Positions 37,853 to 46,920 of a stretch of DNA of 64,000 nt are shown here, one piece after another. The notes beneath the pieces are model-generated. The model searched no databases. It had not been told where the DNA came from and saw nothing but the letters and a program-made list of their open reading frames with translations. Both the position numbers and the translations under genes were made by a program. Source of the stretch: Pseudanabaena sp. Salubria-1 (lineage in GTDB: Bacteria; Cyanobacteriota; Cyanobacteriia; Pseudanabaenales; Pseudanabaenaceae); NCBI GenBank assembly GCA_023336205.1, contig JALQCR010000037.1:1-64000 (forward strand), given 5' to 3'. Each line of letters opens with the position of its first letter. The stretch's first letter is position 1.

Positions 37853-38962
37853 TTAAGTAGATTTTTTGACTTTTGTATTAGGCAAATTCGGTATATTTGG
37901 TGTCAAAAAATCTAAAGCGTTTGAAGTTGCAACGACACTTTCTTCTGATACTACTACCACCTTGGACTTTTTCGGGCTTTTCGGTTTCCTTATGGTGGGC
38001 GCAGTGTTGAATAATCGTCCGCGTTTACGAATTTCATAGCCATGCTTGAGCAGCACTAGCCTAATCGTGGAATCGCTTAAGCCAAACATTTTGCCTACAT
38101 TTTCTAGGCTCATGGGCTGGTTGTACAGATCCCAATATTGTTTGGCGATTACAGCGTCTTCCTTGAAGGCTTCGGCTTTTTCTTTCCGCGATAGTTCTTT
38201 GATGTCAATACCATTGCGCTTAATGATCCGTTCGACGGTTTTGCCTGTGACTCCAAACATCGCGCCTACTTGGTCAAAGTCTAGCCCTCCCTCGCAGACT
38301 AGTTGCCAATATTCTTGGGCGCGAGCATAGCCTTCTAGCCGTTTTTGCTTTAGTTTATCTTCTTGCCTTTGTCTGATTCGCAGCAAAATCTGGCGGCGCT
38401 CTCTTTGCCTTGGGGTCAGTTTTGGTACTGCTAATCCTGCGATACCGCCTAATTTATGTTTTAGTCTTAATTTCAAACGGTTTTTGGAGTCTACGCTTTG
38501 TCGGATCGGGTAGCCATTGCGCTTTAGTTCCTGCAATACAATCGGATGGGAGATGCCAAATAGCTCGGCGGTTTCTCTCAGGGTTAAGTTGTAATCGTTG
38601 TAGGCTTTGTTGTATTGTGCAGCGCGATTGGCTGAGGTAACGGGATCGATGCCCCGACGAATGGGAATATTATGCTTTTCAAGGATTTTGTTGAGGGTTC
38701 TGGCGGCGACATTTAATTTTTGGACGATCGCTGACCTCGTTAGTCCTGATTGGTATAAGGCGATCGCTTGCTGCTCCATCGACATTCTCGTATGGCTAGC
38801 GCGTGAGTGTTTCGATCTAAATTCTGTAAATCCTGCGGCGACCATTGCGTTGTATACAGTGGAGACTGATGTTTTGCATTGCTTGGCGATGTCTCGAATC
38901 GGATAGTTTGCTTCGGTATACAGTCGGATATATTCTTTTACTTTTTCGTTAATCTCTTCCAT
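37853..38962 (-). CDS. DNA-binding protein with five helix-turn-helix units
   Basis: The 369-residue protein has five similar units, each an HTH followed by a short basic tail: IRDIAKQCKTSVSTVYNAMV, RSAIVQKLNVAARTLNKILE, LRETAELFGISHPIVLQELK, FDQVGAMFGVTGKTVERIIK and LENVGKMFGLSDSTIRLVLL. Four of them end with a G/N-Y/I-x-I-(R/K) pattern. Between the third and fourth lies a very basic stretch (RLKLRLKHKL ... RQRERRQILLRIRQRQEDK). The C-terminal tail is Lys-rich. No catalytic domain is seen. Several HTHs in a row suggest binding to a long or repeated DNA site. Role unknown. Confidence 0.65.
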   Translation of the reverse strand: MEEINEKVKEYIRLYTEANYPIRDIAKQCKTSVSTVYNAMVAAGFTEFRSKHSRASHTRMSMEQQAIALYQSGLTRSAIVQKLNVAARTLNKILEKHNIPIRRGIDPVTSANRAAQYNKAYNDYNLTLRETAELFGISHPIVLQELKRNGYPIRQSVDSKNRLKLRLKHKLGGIAGLAVPKLTPRQRERRQILLRIRQRQEDKLKQKRLEGYARAQEYWQLVCEGGLDFDQVGAMFGVTGKTVERIIKRNGIDIKELSRKEKAEAFKEDAVIAKQYWDLYNQPMSLENVGKMFGLSDSTIRLVLLKHGYEIRKRGRLFNTAPTIRKPKSPKKSKVVVVSEESVVATSNALDFLTPNIPNLPNTKVKKST

Positions 38963-39067
38963 TGTCTTGTTCTATTTAAGTTATATATAAGTTCTATCTA
39001 TTTGAGAAGCGATCATTCAGTAAATCCTTGAGATATTAATGATCAATTCTCTTTCAAAAAAGTTTAA

Positions 39068-40138
39068 CTAAATGCTTACATCATTTACAATATCCTTAAT
39101 AAATTGTATGAGGCGTTGATCACCATTTTTGCAATGTATATGTAGCATTCGGAATACAGCAGCTTTTAAAAATGCTCGATCCTCAAAACCTAAAAACTCA
39201 TGGTAAATTGCATATCCTTCAATTGTATCCAACCATTCCCGATCTGAATTAGGCATCTGTTTTCGGGGATCGCGACACCAAGCGCGAAAGCCATTAAGCC
39301 AATTATTAAATGATCCATCTAACACATCTCGCTTATATCGCTCTCGAATGTGAAACACGTCATCCCAAGTAGTCACTTCTTCAGAGTTAGAGCTAAATTC
39401 AATTTCCCATTTTGGTAGTAATTCTCCAGTTGTTCCAATTGTTCCAGCGAAAGGTTGACTCTTATCGAGGGAAATTGCAACTTTTCCATGACTGTAGGGA
39501 TAAAATGATTTGCGACGAGTACCATCATCTTTTCTGAGAATGTCTTGATCAAGTTTATAGCCCGAATTACATTTATTTCCCATTGGGACGAGATTGCGTA
39601 AATTTGCCCCTGCAAAGTAGTATTTGTGTTCTGGTAAGTAGTGATCTAATGCCTCACGAGTAGCGCCAGGTGCATCGAAGTATTCACATCCACAGAAAGG
39701 GCATATATGGTGAGATGCCTCAGCATAAATTATTTTGTAGTGCTTGTCACGAATTCCTAGACCCGTCAGAAGAAGAAACGCAAATTCAAAAAGAGATTTT
39801 ATTGGTTCATGAATCTCTGATGGTAGGTCAGTAACTGCTTCACAATCACATTGACAAGACACGAGGAGAGCAATTTCGTTTTGATCCTTGAATGCCTGTA
39901 AGATGCGGTTTTGTTCCAAAACACTAAGCTTTGCCAATGCTGTCTGATAGACATTCAACCTATCCCTCAATCCTGTACGTTTTTGCAAACTTTTTCGATA
40001 CCGCACTGGAACCATCTCAGGCCATGCTGGCAGTGATTTCCCTGTTTCTGTGCAGGTATGAATTAGTTGCAGAATTTCGTGCAAGCACTCATGGAGCCAA
40101 TTTTCTGCCGTCGCCTCAATGGGGTAACCAAAAAGCAT
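39068..40138 (-). CDS. HNH endonuclease (PtuB-like), last gene of the hsdMS operon
   Basis: This 356-residue protein has a C-terminal-half HNH nuclease: HHICPFCGCEYFD (zinc Cys pair 146/149), ALDHYLPEHKYY (His166), ANLRNLVPMGNKCNSGYKLD (Asn182, Cys190-Asn191, Lys195). Residues 1-130 are helical without a recognised domain. It starts one base after the stop of the ATPase gene. In Septu defence systems an HNH protein (PtuB) works with an AAA ATPase (PtuA), and the size and order fit. Here the pair is joined to type I methylase and specificity genes, so it is a likely DNA-cutting effector. Confidence 0.8.
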   Translation of the reverse strand: MLFGYPIEATAENWLHECLHEILQLIHTCTETGKSLPAWPEMVPVRYRKSLQKRTGLRDRLNVYQTALAKLSVLEQNRILQAFKDQNEIALLVSCQCDCEAVTDLPSEIHEPIKSLFEFAFLLLTGLGIRDKHYKIIYAEASHHICPFCGCEYFDAPGATREALDHYLPEHKYYFAGANLRNLVPMGNKCNSGYKLDQDILRKDDGTRRKSFYPYSHGKVAISLDKSQPFAGTIGTTGELLPKWEIEFSSNSEEVTTWDDVFHIRERYKRDVLDGSFNNWLNGFRAWCRDPRKQMPNSDREWLDTIEGYAIYHEFLGFEDRAFLKAAVFRMLHIHCKNGDQRLIQFIKDIVNDVSI

Positions 40139-40139
40139 C

Positions 40140-41777
40140 CTAAACTCCGTCTCTATTTATTACCTGACGAAGATGATCAGCAAGAAAGGCTTTCTCTACA
40201 GAATTCCCCAAACACTGAATCCCTGCTCTAATCTCTTCAGAATTATCACTCTTCATGAGTTCTTCAATTTCGTCACGAGGAATCTGAGACATAGGAGGGC
40301 GAACTTCAAAGCATTCTTCAATAATAGTGTCAAATGTTGACCCAAATGTCTGCACATCAGGGTTCTTAACTTGAATTTTTCCGTTGTCATTTTTACTAAA
40401 AATAAAAACTTTATCTCTCTGCATATCCGAAGGTATAAAAGGAGCATGTGTTGTTATCAAGCAATCTTGTTTGGCTGCTTTAGAGTTTTGCTTGCGATCG
40501 CCATCTTTTGTGGGTATCTCAAGTATGCGTGAGATAAATTTTACTCGCCATTGCGGATTAAAGTGTGACTCAGGTTCATCAAGTAAAAAAAGCACATTAG
40601 GAGATGAAATCATACAAAAAGTCCCAAGAAGCTGAGCAAGTTGATGCTCTCCATCAGAGAGTGATACATAGTCTACTACTTCGCTGCCACTTCTTGAACG
40701 AAAATTAACTCTTTCAAAGCGGAATACTTTGTCTTCATCTTGAGGTTCAGGGAGCCGTGAAGCAAATCTTCGAGTCTTATTATCTCTATGAAGCAAGCGC
40801 TCTCGAGTCTTCTTTGGTAAAACCAAATCATTTAACATGGCAAGTTTGTGAAAAGCTGAGTAAAGATCAAGTGGATCATTCCAAAAAGAACGGAAAGCTT
40901 CTCTTGTCTGATCGTTAATCCAATAGTCAAATATATAAGTTTCTGTTTTCTCATCAATGGTGTAGCAGGTAGCACAACATTGAAGTCGGTAAAGGTAATC
41001 TTCTAGTTCATGCGTAAGTTGTGTCTTTTTTCGATTGCTTCCAATCCCAGATCTATGAATAGGTTTTGCAGCGCTGTGTGCGAGTTGAACAATACAGCGA
41101 AATGAATGCAGGTCTTGGAGTTTTGCCGCATCAAGTAAAGCCTCCCATTGTGAGCTATTACCTAACAGCAGATTAGCCACAAGAACTTCCAAATGTGTTC
41201 CATAATCAATTAACATCAACCGAGTATCAGGAATACCTTGCTTTTTTTGTTCTTTATTAAAAGCTTTATCTCTGACATCAGATGCATATCCACTACGACT
41301 TTTTAAGAAGGGTAGACTGAGTGTTTCGTTATCGCCTGATGTATAACCAACTATCTTGTCAGGTAGCAAATCATGAGTTTTAGGATCTTGAAGATCGCAG
41401 TTAATCCACTCATATTCTTCTTCATCTCTTGTCTCTACTATAATAGTTGGACGTTTTTTGCCCGTAGCTTGACGGGAAATCCGAACACGAATAGGAGCTA
41501 AATCAGGCTCAGAATCAATGAGGTATTCAATCTCGAATTGTAAATCGGGATTGCCTTCAAATCTCTCTTGGTCACTAACACAGGCATAAAAGGCGGATTG
41601 GAAAATCTCTGCCAATATCTGTAAAAACTGAGATTTACCAGCACCATTTCGTCCAATAAAACACAATGGATCAAACGACGAGTAATCATCAAAAGGATTG
41701 CGAAACCGCACATCTAACCCATCGAGTAACCCACCACAAGTTTTAGCCGAAATAATATTGACTCTTAAAAGTTTCAT
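40140..41777 (-). CDS. AAA/ABC-type ATPase (PtuA-like, restriction-associated)
   Basis: The 545-residue ATPase has Walker A FIGRNGAGKSQFLQILAEIF (42-49 core), an ABC-like signature YVSLSDGEHQLAQLLGTF, Walker B NVLFLLDEPESHFNPQWR and a His switch in CLITTHAPFIPSD. This is the AAA_21/AAA_15 SMC-like architecture of PtuA and overcoming-lysogenisation-defect type ATPases, but no TOPRIM domain follows. Its start overlaps the hsdS stop by 4 bases (ATGA), and the HNH gene follows directly. The likely job is sensing or transmitting a signal to the HNH nuclease using the specificity subunit's DNA recognition. Confidence 0.85.
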   Translation of the reverse strand: MKLLRVNIISAKTCGGLLDGLDVRFRNPFDDYSSFDPLCFIGRNGAGKSQFLQILAEIFQSAFYACVSDQERFEGNPDLQFEIEYLIDSEPDLAPIRVRISRQATGKKRPTIIVETRDEEEYEWINCDLQDPKTHDLLPDKIVGYTSGDNETLSLPFLKSRSGYASDVRDKAFNKEQKKQGIPDTRLMLIDYGTHLEVLVANLLLGNSSQWEALLDAAKLQDLHSFRCIVQLAHSAAKPIHRSGIGSNRKKTQLTHELEDYLYRLQCCATCYTIDEKTETYIFDYWINDQTREAFRSFWNDPLDLYSAFHKLAMLNDLVLPKKTRERLLHRDNKTRRFASRLPEPQDEDKVFRFERVNFRSRSGSEVVDYVSLSDGEHQLAQLLGTFCMISSPNVLFLLDEPESHFNPQWRVKFISRILEIPTKDGDRKQNSKAAKQDCLITTHAPFIPSDMQRDKVFIFSKNDNGKIQVKNPDVQTFGSTFDTIIEECFEVRPPMSQIPRDEIEELMKSDNSEEIRAGIQCLGNSVEKAFLADHLRQVINRDGV

Positions 41778-43273
41778 TTTTGTTTCCTAATGAAATGTAT
41801 TGCTTTAGCTTGTTTATCAAACATCTGCTCAATACTTGGCTCATCTTCATCAAGTAATTCAAACAGAATATCTTTAAATGAGTCGTAGTCACCAGAAATC
41901 TTTTTATGAAGATCTTCAAACGAAAATGCGTCACTGGGTAATTCGTTAATTATTTTTTTAACCGATTCATTGGTCATTTTGGGCATTTTAGGCTTCCTTG
42001 TAATCAAGTCTCTTTTTATGATGGATGGATTTGCTATACGTTCATCATGAATACGCTCAAGTAAAATCGATGCTGGTTCATCATTTGGATCTTGTGGCAC
42101 TAATTCACCACGAAAGGCTTTATCTAGAATTATTGGTGTTAGATTTTCTAAAATTGTATAGGCTTTTTGATAGTTAAGATCGCAATAGTTTGCGTAAGAG
42201 AATAAAGATTCAATACGGTTAACAATTTCTTTTTGTTCATCTAAATCTGGAATTAAAAATTTTACAGATCGAATATCACCTAGTGTTAAACCTGATTTAG
42301 TAACACCTCGCTGCATTTCAGTTAGTTGTCCAAATCCTCCTAATGGCGATGCAAGAAAATATGCGAGATAAGCCCCCAAATACTCACCTGTTTGTCTTGC
42401 AAGACATAAATGTTGATTTATATAGGCTTCTCCAATATCTTCTCGTATTAAAGCAACCATTCCAACATCAGCAGTAATTGAAATTAAAATATCCCCGACT
42501 TCGATGCGCGTCCTCTTACCCTCAGCACCAACTGGAGGGTTAACATATTGAATCTGTTGTAAGTCAAGGTCAATAGTAGCGTGATCAAGATTGCCAACTC
42601 TCAAAAAAATTGATCCATGATTCGAGTAATAAGTTGACCATCCGCGTGAGCCACTTGTAATAAAGGAAAAGACTTCTCTCCCATTTTTTTCTTGCCAAGA
42701 ATCCATAGATCGATTTCTTTCTAATCGCCAATCATGTGTGAGTTCTCCTGAGATTGCAGCATTAAGAACAGAATACCGAAAATTTTTAAGTATAGAAGGT
42801 ATATTTTTTAAGCGATTTCGACAAATATCTACCCGATCAAGCAATAAATCAAGTTTATCAGCAATATGGGTCTGCTCATTGACGGGAGGAAGATAAATTC
42901 TTGTATGATAAGCATCTTCACGATTGAGTCCTGGTATTGCTGTAGCTTTATTCAACTGACTTAAGCGAAGACTTTTAAGCTGATAGAACCAATACTTTAC
43001 AGGCATTCCATAAAACTGATCGACATAATAAGTGGTATCAATTGGAAAGCAGGGTATAGGTGAAAAATGTATTTCTCCTACACTTCCCTTTCTACCAATT
43101 ATTAGTGTTTCTCCATCGGTTAAGGCACTATCGTGATAACCGACTATTCCATTTGAGCCATATACAGGAAACCCAGAGCCACTTCTAGCGGGATTAGGTA
43201 ATGATTTTCCATAATTGAATCTCAAAAGATCACCTAAAGTTACCTCAATCCACGATAGTGGGTATTTACTCAC
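41774..43273 (-). CDS. hsdS: Type I restriction-modification specificity subunit HsdS
   Basis: This protein of about 499 residues has two target-recognition domains and two conserved helical spacers. TRD1 starts YPLSWIEVTLGDLLRFNYGK, with NEQTHIADKLDLLLDRVDIC as the central spacer; TRD2 contains GDILISITADVGMVAL and SGLTLGDIRSVKFLIPDLDE, with QKEIVNRIESLFSYA as the second spacer. The start is taken at GTG 43273, which overlaps the upstream stop in GTGA; an upstream TTG at 43288 is less likely. A C-terminal extension (about residues 400-499) past the usual end, including KKIINELPSDAFSFEDLHKK, is unusual and may contact the ATPase. Confidence 0.92.
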   Translation of the reverse strand: MSKYPLSWIEVTLGDLLRFNYGKSLPNPARSGSGFPVYGSNGIVGYHDSALTDGETLIIGRKGSVGEIHFSPIPCFPIDTTYYVDQFYGMPVKYWFYQLKSLRLSQLNKATAIPGLNREDAYHTRIYLPPVNEQTHIADKLDLLLDRVDICRNRLKNIPSILKNFRYSVLNAAISGELTHDWRLERNRSMDSWQEKNGREVFSFITSGSRGWSTYYSNHGSIFLRVGNLDHATIDLDLQQIQYVNPPVGAEGKRTRIEVGDILISITADVGMVALIREDIGEAYINQHLCLARQTGEYLGAYLAYFLASPLGGFGQLTEMQRGVTKSGLTLGDIRSVKFLIPDLDEQKEIVNRIESLFSYANYCDLNYQKAYTILENLTPIILDKAFRGELVPQDPNDEPASILLERIHDERIANPSIIKRDLITRKPKMPKMTNESVKKIINELPSDAFSFEDLHKKISGDYDSFKDILFELLDEDEPSIEQMFDKQAKAIHFIRKQK

Positions 43274-43446
43274 GCCACAACCTCCCAATCTTCAGGCAGC
43301 AAAATATCTACACTTTCAAACTCTCGTATGTTGTGAGTAACTAGAGTTAGATTATTTGCTAAAACGATCACAGTAACTTGTAAATGCTCATGACGAATAG
43401 GCTGACATACTTTAGGACTTTTCATAGTTCTGAACTCCACAATCAT
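43270..43446 (-). CDS. Truncated PIN-domain (VapC-like) remnant inside the hsd operon
   Basis: The 58-residue frame begins at an ATG overlapping the hsdM stop (ATGA) and ends with a TGA overlapping the hsdS GTG start. Its second half, VIVLANNLTLVTHNIREFES, VDILLPEDWEVVA, is the C-terminal end of a VapC-type PIN domain. The N-terminal catalytic Asp is absent, so it is not a nuclease. It may be kept because it couples translation of hsdM and hsdS. Confidence 0.7.
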   Translation of the reverse strand: MIVEFRTMKSPKVCQPIRHEHLQVTVIVLANNLTLVTHNIREFESVDILLPEDWEVVA

Positions 43447-44900
43447 ACAAAGACTTCCGCACGTAACTCTTTCAAAATTTCGCGCAATTCACCCAATGCT
43501 GCCTCTAATTCGCTTATTGCCTCCTGAGCCAAGATTGTAGGTTCAGGTAGATCAATATTATTATCTGCATTTTCATCTTTTAGCCAAGAAATATCCAAAT
43601 TATCACCATGTTCAGCAATCCACTCACGCGCAAATCTTCTAAAACGCCCATCTTCACCAGTATCAACACGTTTAGCAAGACTTACTGAAGCGCCCAAAGG
43701 ATCATCTCCAAAAGCTTGCTCAAACTCAATAAAATGCGATCGCATTAATGATGTCCGCTTACCAAATGAAGGTACATTTGCTCGTAAATCATATACCCAA
43801 ACCTCTTTAGTATTACCTTTATCCTTTTTACCACGAGTAAAAAATAATACATTTGTCTTTACACCCTGAGCATAAAAAATCCCAGATGGTAAACGCAAAA
43901 TTGTATGAAGATTACATTTATCCATCAATTCACCACGAATTGACTTTCCTACATTATTTTCAAACAGTACATTATCAGGTAAAACTACAGCAGCACGACC
44001 ACCAGCCTTAAGTCCAAGATAGATATGCTGTAAAAAGCAAAACTGCTTATTACTAGTCGGAAATTGAAAATCCGAGCGCTCTGGTATTCCCCCTCCTTTT
44101 TTACTGCCAAAGGGAGGATTTGTCAAAATCAAAGAGGCTTTTGGTAAACTTTCACCATTTAGTGAAAGCGTGTCTCCGTAATGTATACCCGCACCCTGCG
44201 GATCAAAATCTAACCCATGCAACATTAAATTCATTAATGCCAAACGATGGGTATCTTGGTTAATCTCCATTCCATAAAATGTATTTGAGCGATGCTTACG
44301 CTTTTGTCTATCAGACCACTTACTGGGATTGCTATGTTCTTGAATGTATCGATTAGCTGCGATCAAAAATCCACCAGTTCCTGATGCTGGATCTTGAATA
44401 ATGTCTTCTAAACTAGGGCGCATTAGATGAACCATACTGTCAATCAATGGTCGAGGAGTAAAGTACTGACCCGCGCCAGATTTTGTTTCACTAGCATTCT
44501 TCTCTATCAACCCCTCATACACATCACCTAGCTCTTCTTTCTTCGTGCTGTACCAATCTAATTTATCTATTTCATCGACCAACATAGAAAGCGTTGTAGA
44601 TTTCCTAATCAAAGAGTTAGCATCTCCAAAAATTTCTTTAGCCAGTGGAGAGCCATAAACACCAATATGACTCAGGATATTTTTATAAAACTTAAGCCGA
44701 TTATCCTCATCTTGTGCCTTTAAATCATCCCACCGATAACCATCAGGAAGCTTATCCTCTGTATTGGTTTCTTTCGCCATTTTTAAAAACAGCAGATAAG
44801 TAAGCTCAATCACATACTGATAGTAAGTGACTCCATCATCCTTAAGGATGTTACAGAGATTCCAAAGCTTCGCGACAATATCGTGGGTGACAGTATTCAT
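43443..44900 (-). CDS. hsdM: Type I restriction-modification methyltransferase HsdM
   Basis: HsdM makes N6-methyladenine with S-adenosylmethionine. The 485-residue protein has the N-terminal HsdM helical domain (VAKLWNLCNILKDDGVTYYQ, YLLFLKMAKE), motif I DPASGTGGFLIAANRYI (about residue 167), FYGMEINQDTHRLALMNLML and motif IV LILTNPPFGSKKGG (about 258). The C-terminal helix supports contact with HsdS. First gene of the operon. An IS982 element ends 66 bp upstream, so the native promoter may have been displaced. No hsdR gene lies anywhere in the window. Confidence 0.95.
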   Translation of the reverse strand: MNTVTHDIVAKLWNLCNILKDDGVTYYQYVIELTYLLFLKMAKETNTEDKLPDGYRWDDLKAQDEDNRLKFYKNILSHIGVYGSPLAKEIFGDANSLIRKSTTLSMLVDEIDKLDWYSTKKEELGDVYEGLIEKNASETKSGAGQYFTPRPLIDSMVHLMRPSLEDIIQDPASGTGGFLIAANRYIQEHSNPSKWSDRQKRKHRSNTFYGMEINQDTHRLALMNLMLHGLDFDPQGAGIHYGDTLSLNGESLPKASLILTNPPFGSKKGGGIPERSDFQFPTSNKQFCFLQHIYLGLKAGGRAAVVLPDNVLFENNVGKSIRGELMDKCNLHTILRLPSGIFYAQGVKTNVLFFTRGKKDKGNTKEVWVYDLRANVPSFGKRTSLMRSHFIEFEQAFGDDPLGASVSLAKRVDTGEDGRFRRFAREWIAEHGDNLDISWLKDENADNNIDLPEPTILAQEAISELEAALGELREILKELRAEVFV

Positions 44901-44965
44901 AGGCTAAGATTTTAACCTTTGCTTAGCCCATAATTCTAGCCTATGAGCATTAATTTTGATTATTT

Positions 44966-45874
44966 AACCCAAGTTGCTACCTATGGTAACAAGAAAAAAA
45001 TGCTGCTACAAAGGACAAAAGCCGAGTAGCAGCAAGAAAAATGAATGATGAAATTGTAGCGATTTATTGCCTATGTGACGACATTCTTCAAGCAATGAAT
45101 CATCGGGGAGATGCCCAGCAACAGATGAGTGATGCCGAAGTAATGACAACAGCGATAGTTGCAGTTGTGTATTTTTATGGAAATTTCGAGAAGGCAAGAA
45201 AATATTTGACAGAGCCGCAATATATCCCGAAAATGCTGAGTCGGAGTCGGTTCAATCACAGACTGCACAGGGTTGAACCAATGCTATTGATGTTGTTTGA
45301 GTGTTTGGGACAAGCATGGAAACAACTGAACACCGAATCGGTTTACAGCATTGATAGTTTTCCGATCCCCGTTTGTGACAATATCCGCATACCAAGGTCA
45401 AAAATCTATGATGGAAATGAGGAGTATCGGGGCTATCAAGCTAGCAAGAAACGATATTTTTACGGTATTAAAATCCATTTGATGGTCACAGAATCGGGAG
45501 AACCTGTAGAGTTTTTTCTAACTTCAGGTTCATTTGCTGATGTTAAGGGGTTGAGGGTATTTCCATTTGCTTTACCTGAAGGCAGTGTAGTTTATGCAGA
45601 CAAGGCTTACAACGATTATGAAATTGAGGATTTGTTGCTTGAAGCTGAGAATATTAAGCTCTCAGCAATGCGAAAAAGCAATTCAAAACGACCTATACCT
45701 GGCTATGTTCAGTTTCTCCAACACCATAAGCGTAAAGTAGTCGAAACCACAGGTAGTTTGATATCCCAGCTTTTACCTAAATCTATTCATGCTGTTACTG
45801 CAAAAGGTTTTGAGCTTAAAGTCATGCTATTTGTCCTTGCTCTTAGCGTTAATCTATGGGTAGCAACTTAGGTT
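44966..45874 (+). mobile_element. IS982-family insertion sequence
   Basis: The element is 909 bp with inverted repeats AACCCAAGTTGCTACC at 44966-44981 and, inverted, AACCTAAGTTGCTACC at 45859-45874. ATTT flanks both ends (44962-44965 and 45875-45878) as a probable short duplication. It sits between the hsdM operon and the truncated PRTRC A gene. The transposase is intact. Confidence 0.88.
45041..45871 (+). CDS. IS982-family transposase
   Basis: The 276-residue DDE transposase has IYCLCDDILQAMNHRG, DAEVMTTAIVAVVYFYGNFE, first Asp in SVYSIDSFPIPVCDNIRIPR, YRGYQASKKRYFYGIKIHLM, second Asp in GSVVYADKAYNDYEIEDLL and the terminal Glu in KVVETTGSLISQLLPKSIHA. The stop codon TAG lies inside the right terminal repeat. 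Intact. Confidence 0.92.
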   Translation: MNDEIVAIYCLCDDILQAMNHRGDAQQQMSDAEVMTTAIVAVVYFYGNFEKARKYLTEPQYIPKMLSRSRFNHRLHRVEPMLLMLFECLGQAWKQLNTESVYSIDSFPIPVCDNIRIPRSKIYDGNEEYRGYQASKKRYFYGIKIHLMVTESGEPVEFFLTSGSFADVKGLRVFPFALPEGSVVYADKAYNDYEIEDLLLEAENIKLSAMRKSNSKRPIPGYVQFLQHHKRKVVETTGSLISQLLPKSIHAVTAKGFELKVMLFVLALSVNLWVAT

Positions 45875-45942
45875 ATTTATGCTCCAAGTCACTATGAAAC
45901 TACAAATATAACGAAATTAAACTCACATAATTACCCTAATAA

Positions 45943-46206
45943 CTATGCTGATATGGCTCTCAATCCTTTGGCTTTGTAATAGACCACAGGCGCGATCGCC
46001 ATCAACCCTTCCCGTCTCGCTCTGACAAATGTGCCATTTCCTGCGTAAACGTACTCATACATTGAGGTTGCCGCGATTTCAGGCAGATGCTGATTCGTGA
46101 CAATGATGTGCTGAATTAGCCCTGCACTAAAGGTTGGCAATACTGGGTTTGCGGTAACTGGGTTTGTGATAACTGTGTGTTTTTGAACGTGTTCTAATAA
46201 TTTCAT
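45943..46206 (-). pseudogene. PRTRC system protein A, N-terminal fragment
   Basis: The 87-residue frame starts at ATG 46206, overlapping the PRTRC B stop (ATGA). It contains LPTFSAGLIQHIIVTNQHLP and YEYVYAGNGTFVRARREGLM, matching the N-terminal region of PRTRC A. It ends after AIAPVVYYKAKGLRAISA. The family is normally about two to three times longer. The truncation point lies 69 bp from the IS982 element, so loss of the 3' part and IS activity may be linked. Confidence 0.6.
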
Positions 46207-46910
46207 CGGTTTATAATCATATTGATCGCTACCTTCACCGAGGAGCCACATCGGACAAGATCGGCGATTGGATAGCGTTTGGATTTTTGGAGTTGTAATA
46301 GCTTCAAACAAATATCTTCTGGATGGGAAGTTGATTTACCATTCACAAGATGATTGCTGAACGGTGCATTCATAAACATCGGCACTGCTTCAGCTAGTTT
46401 CTCTATTCCTTCTAATTGGCTAGAAAAGCCGTTTTCATTACCCATACAGATTCTGCCATCACCGTAGATATTCGGTAATGGCACATGGTAAATAGGAGCC
46501 TCTGCATTGAAGATTTTGAAGTTAGTTGCCCAAACATAACAACTATCACCGCAAAGCATAAACATTAAACCCATCATCGGGATGGTCAAAGCGATCGGCT
46601 CTCCGTCTTCAGTCAAATTTGTGAACGTAAATGTCCGTCTTGCAGGTGGTATAAACTGTACGAACCATTGCCCTTGTTTACAGATACCCAGTCGCTGTAC
46701 ACCACTAGGTATCCATCCTGAGTCAATTTGTTCATGTTGAAATGCGGCTCTGACAGTTTCGGGGGATAGAAATTTATAGGTTTCTTTTCCTCCTTCTCGA
46801 TATTGAAAGGAGTAATGTCCGCCTTTCAGAAATAGCAGTTTTGCATCTGCTTCTATGAGTGGATACCCATCAGGATTGAGGACATCTTGCATCGGATCTA
46901 TGGTTAACAT
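46203..46910 (-). CDS. PRTRC system protein B
   Basis: The 235-residue protein has the family hallmarks AAFQHEQIDSGWIPSGVQRL, GQWFVQFIPPARRTFTF and LMFMLCGDSCYVWATNF, then a C-terminal part with YGDGRICMGN and FSNHLV. PRTRC genes form conserved clusters on plasmids and integrated elements; the biochemical role is unknown. Ten bases separate it from the upstream 254-residue gene, and it overlaps PRTRC A. The full length appears intact. Confidence 0.82.
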   Translation of the reverse strand: MLTIDPMQDVLNPDGYPLIEADAKLLFLKGGHYSFQYREGGKETYKFLSPETVRAAFQHEQIDSGWIPSGVQRLGICKQGQWFVQFIPPARRTFTFTNLTEDGEPIALTIPMMGLMFMLCGDSCYVWATNFKIFNAEAPIYHVPLPNIYGDGRICMGNENGFSSQLEGIEKLAEAVPMFMNAPFSNHLVNGKSTSHPEDICLKLLQLQKSKRYPIADLVRCGSSVKVAINMIINR

Positions 46911-46920
46911 TGGTTCCTGC

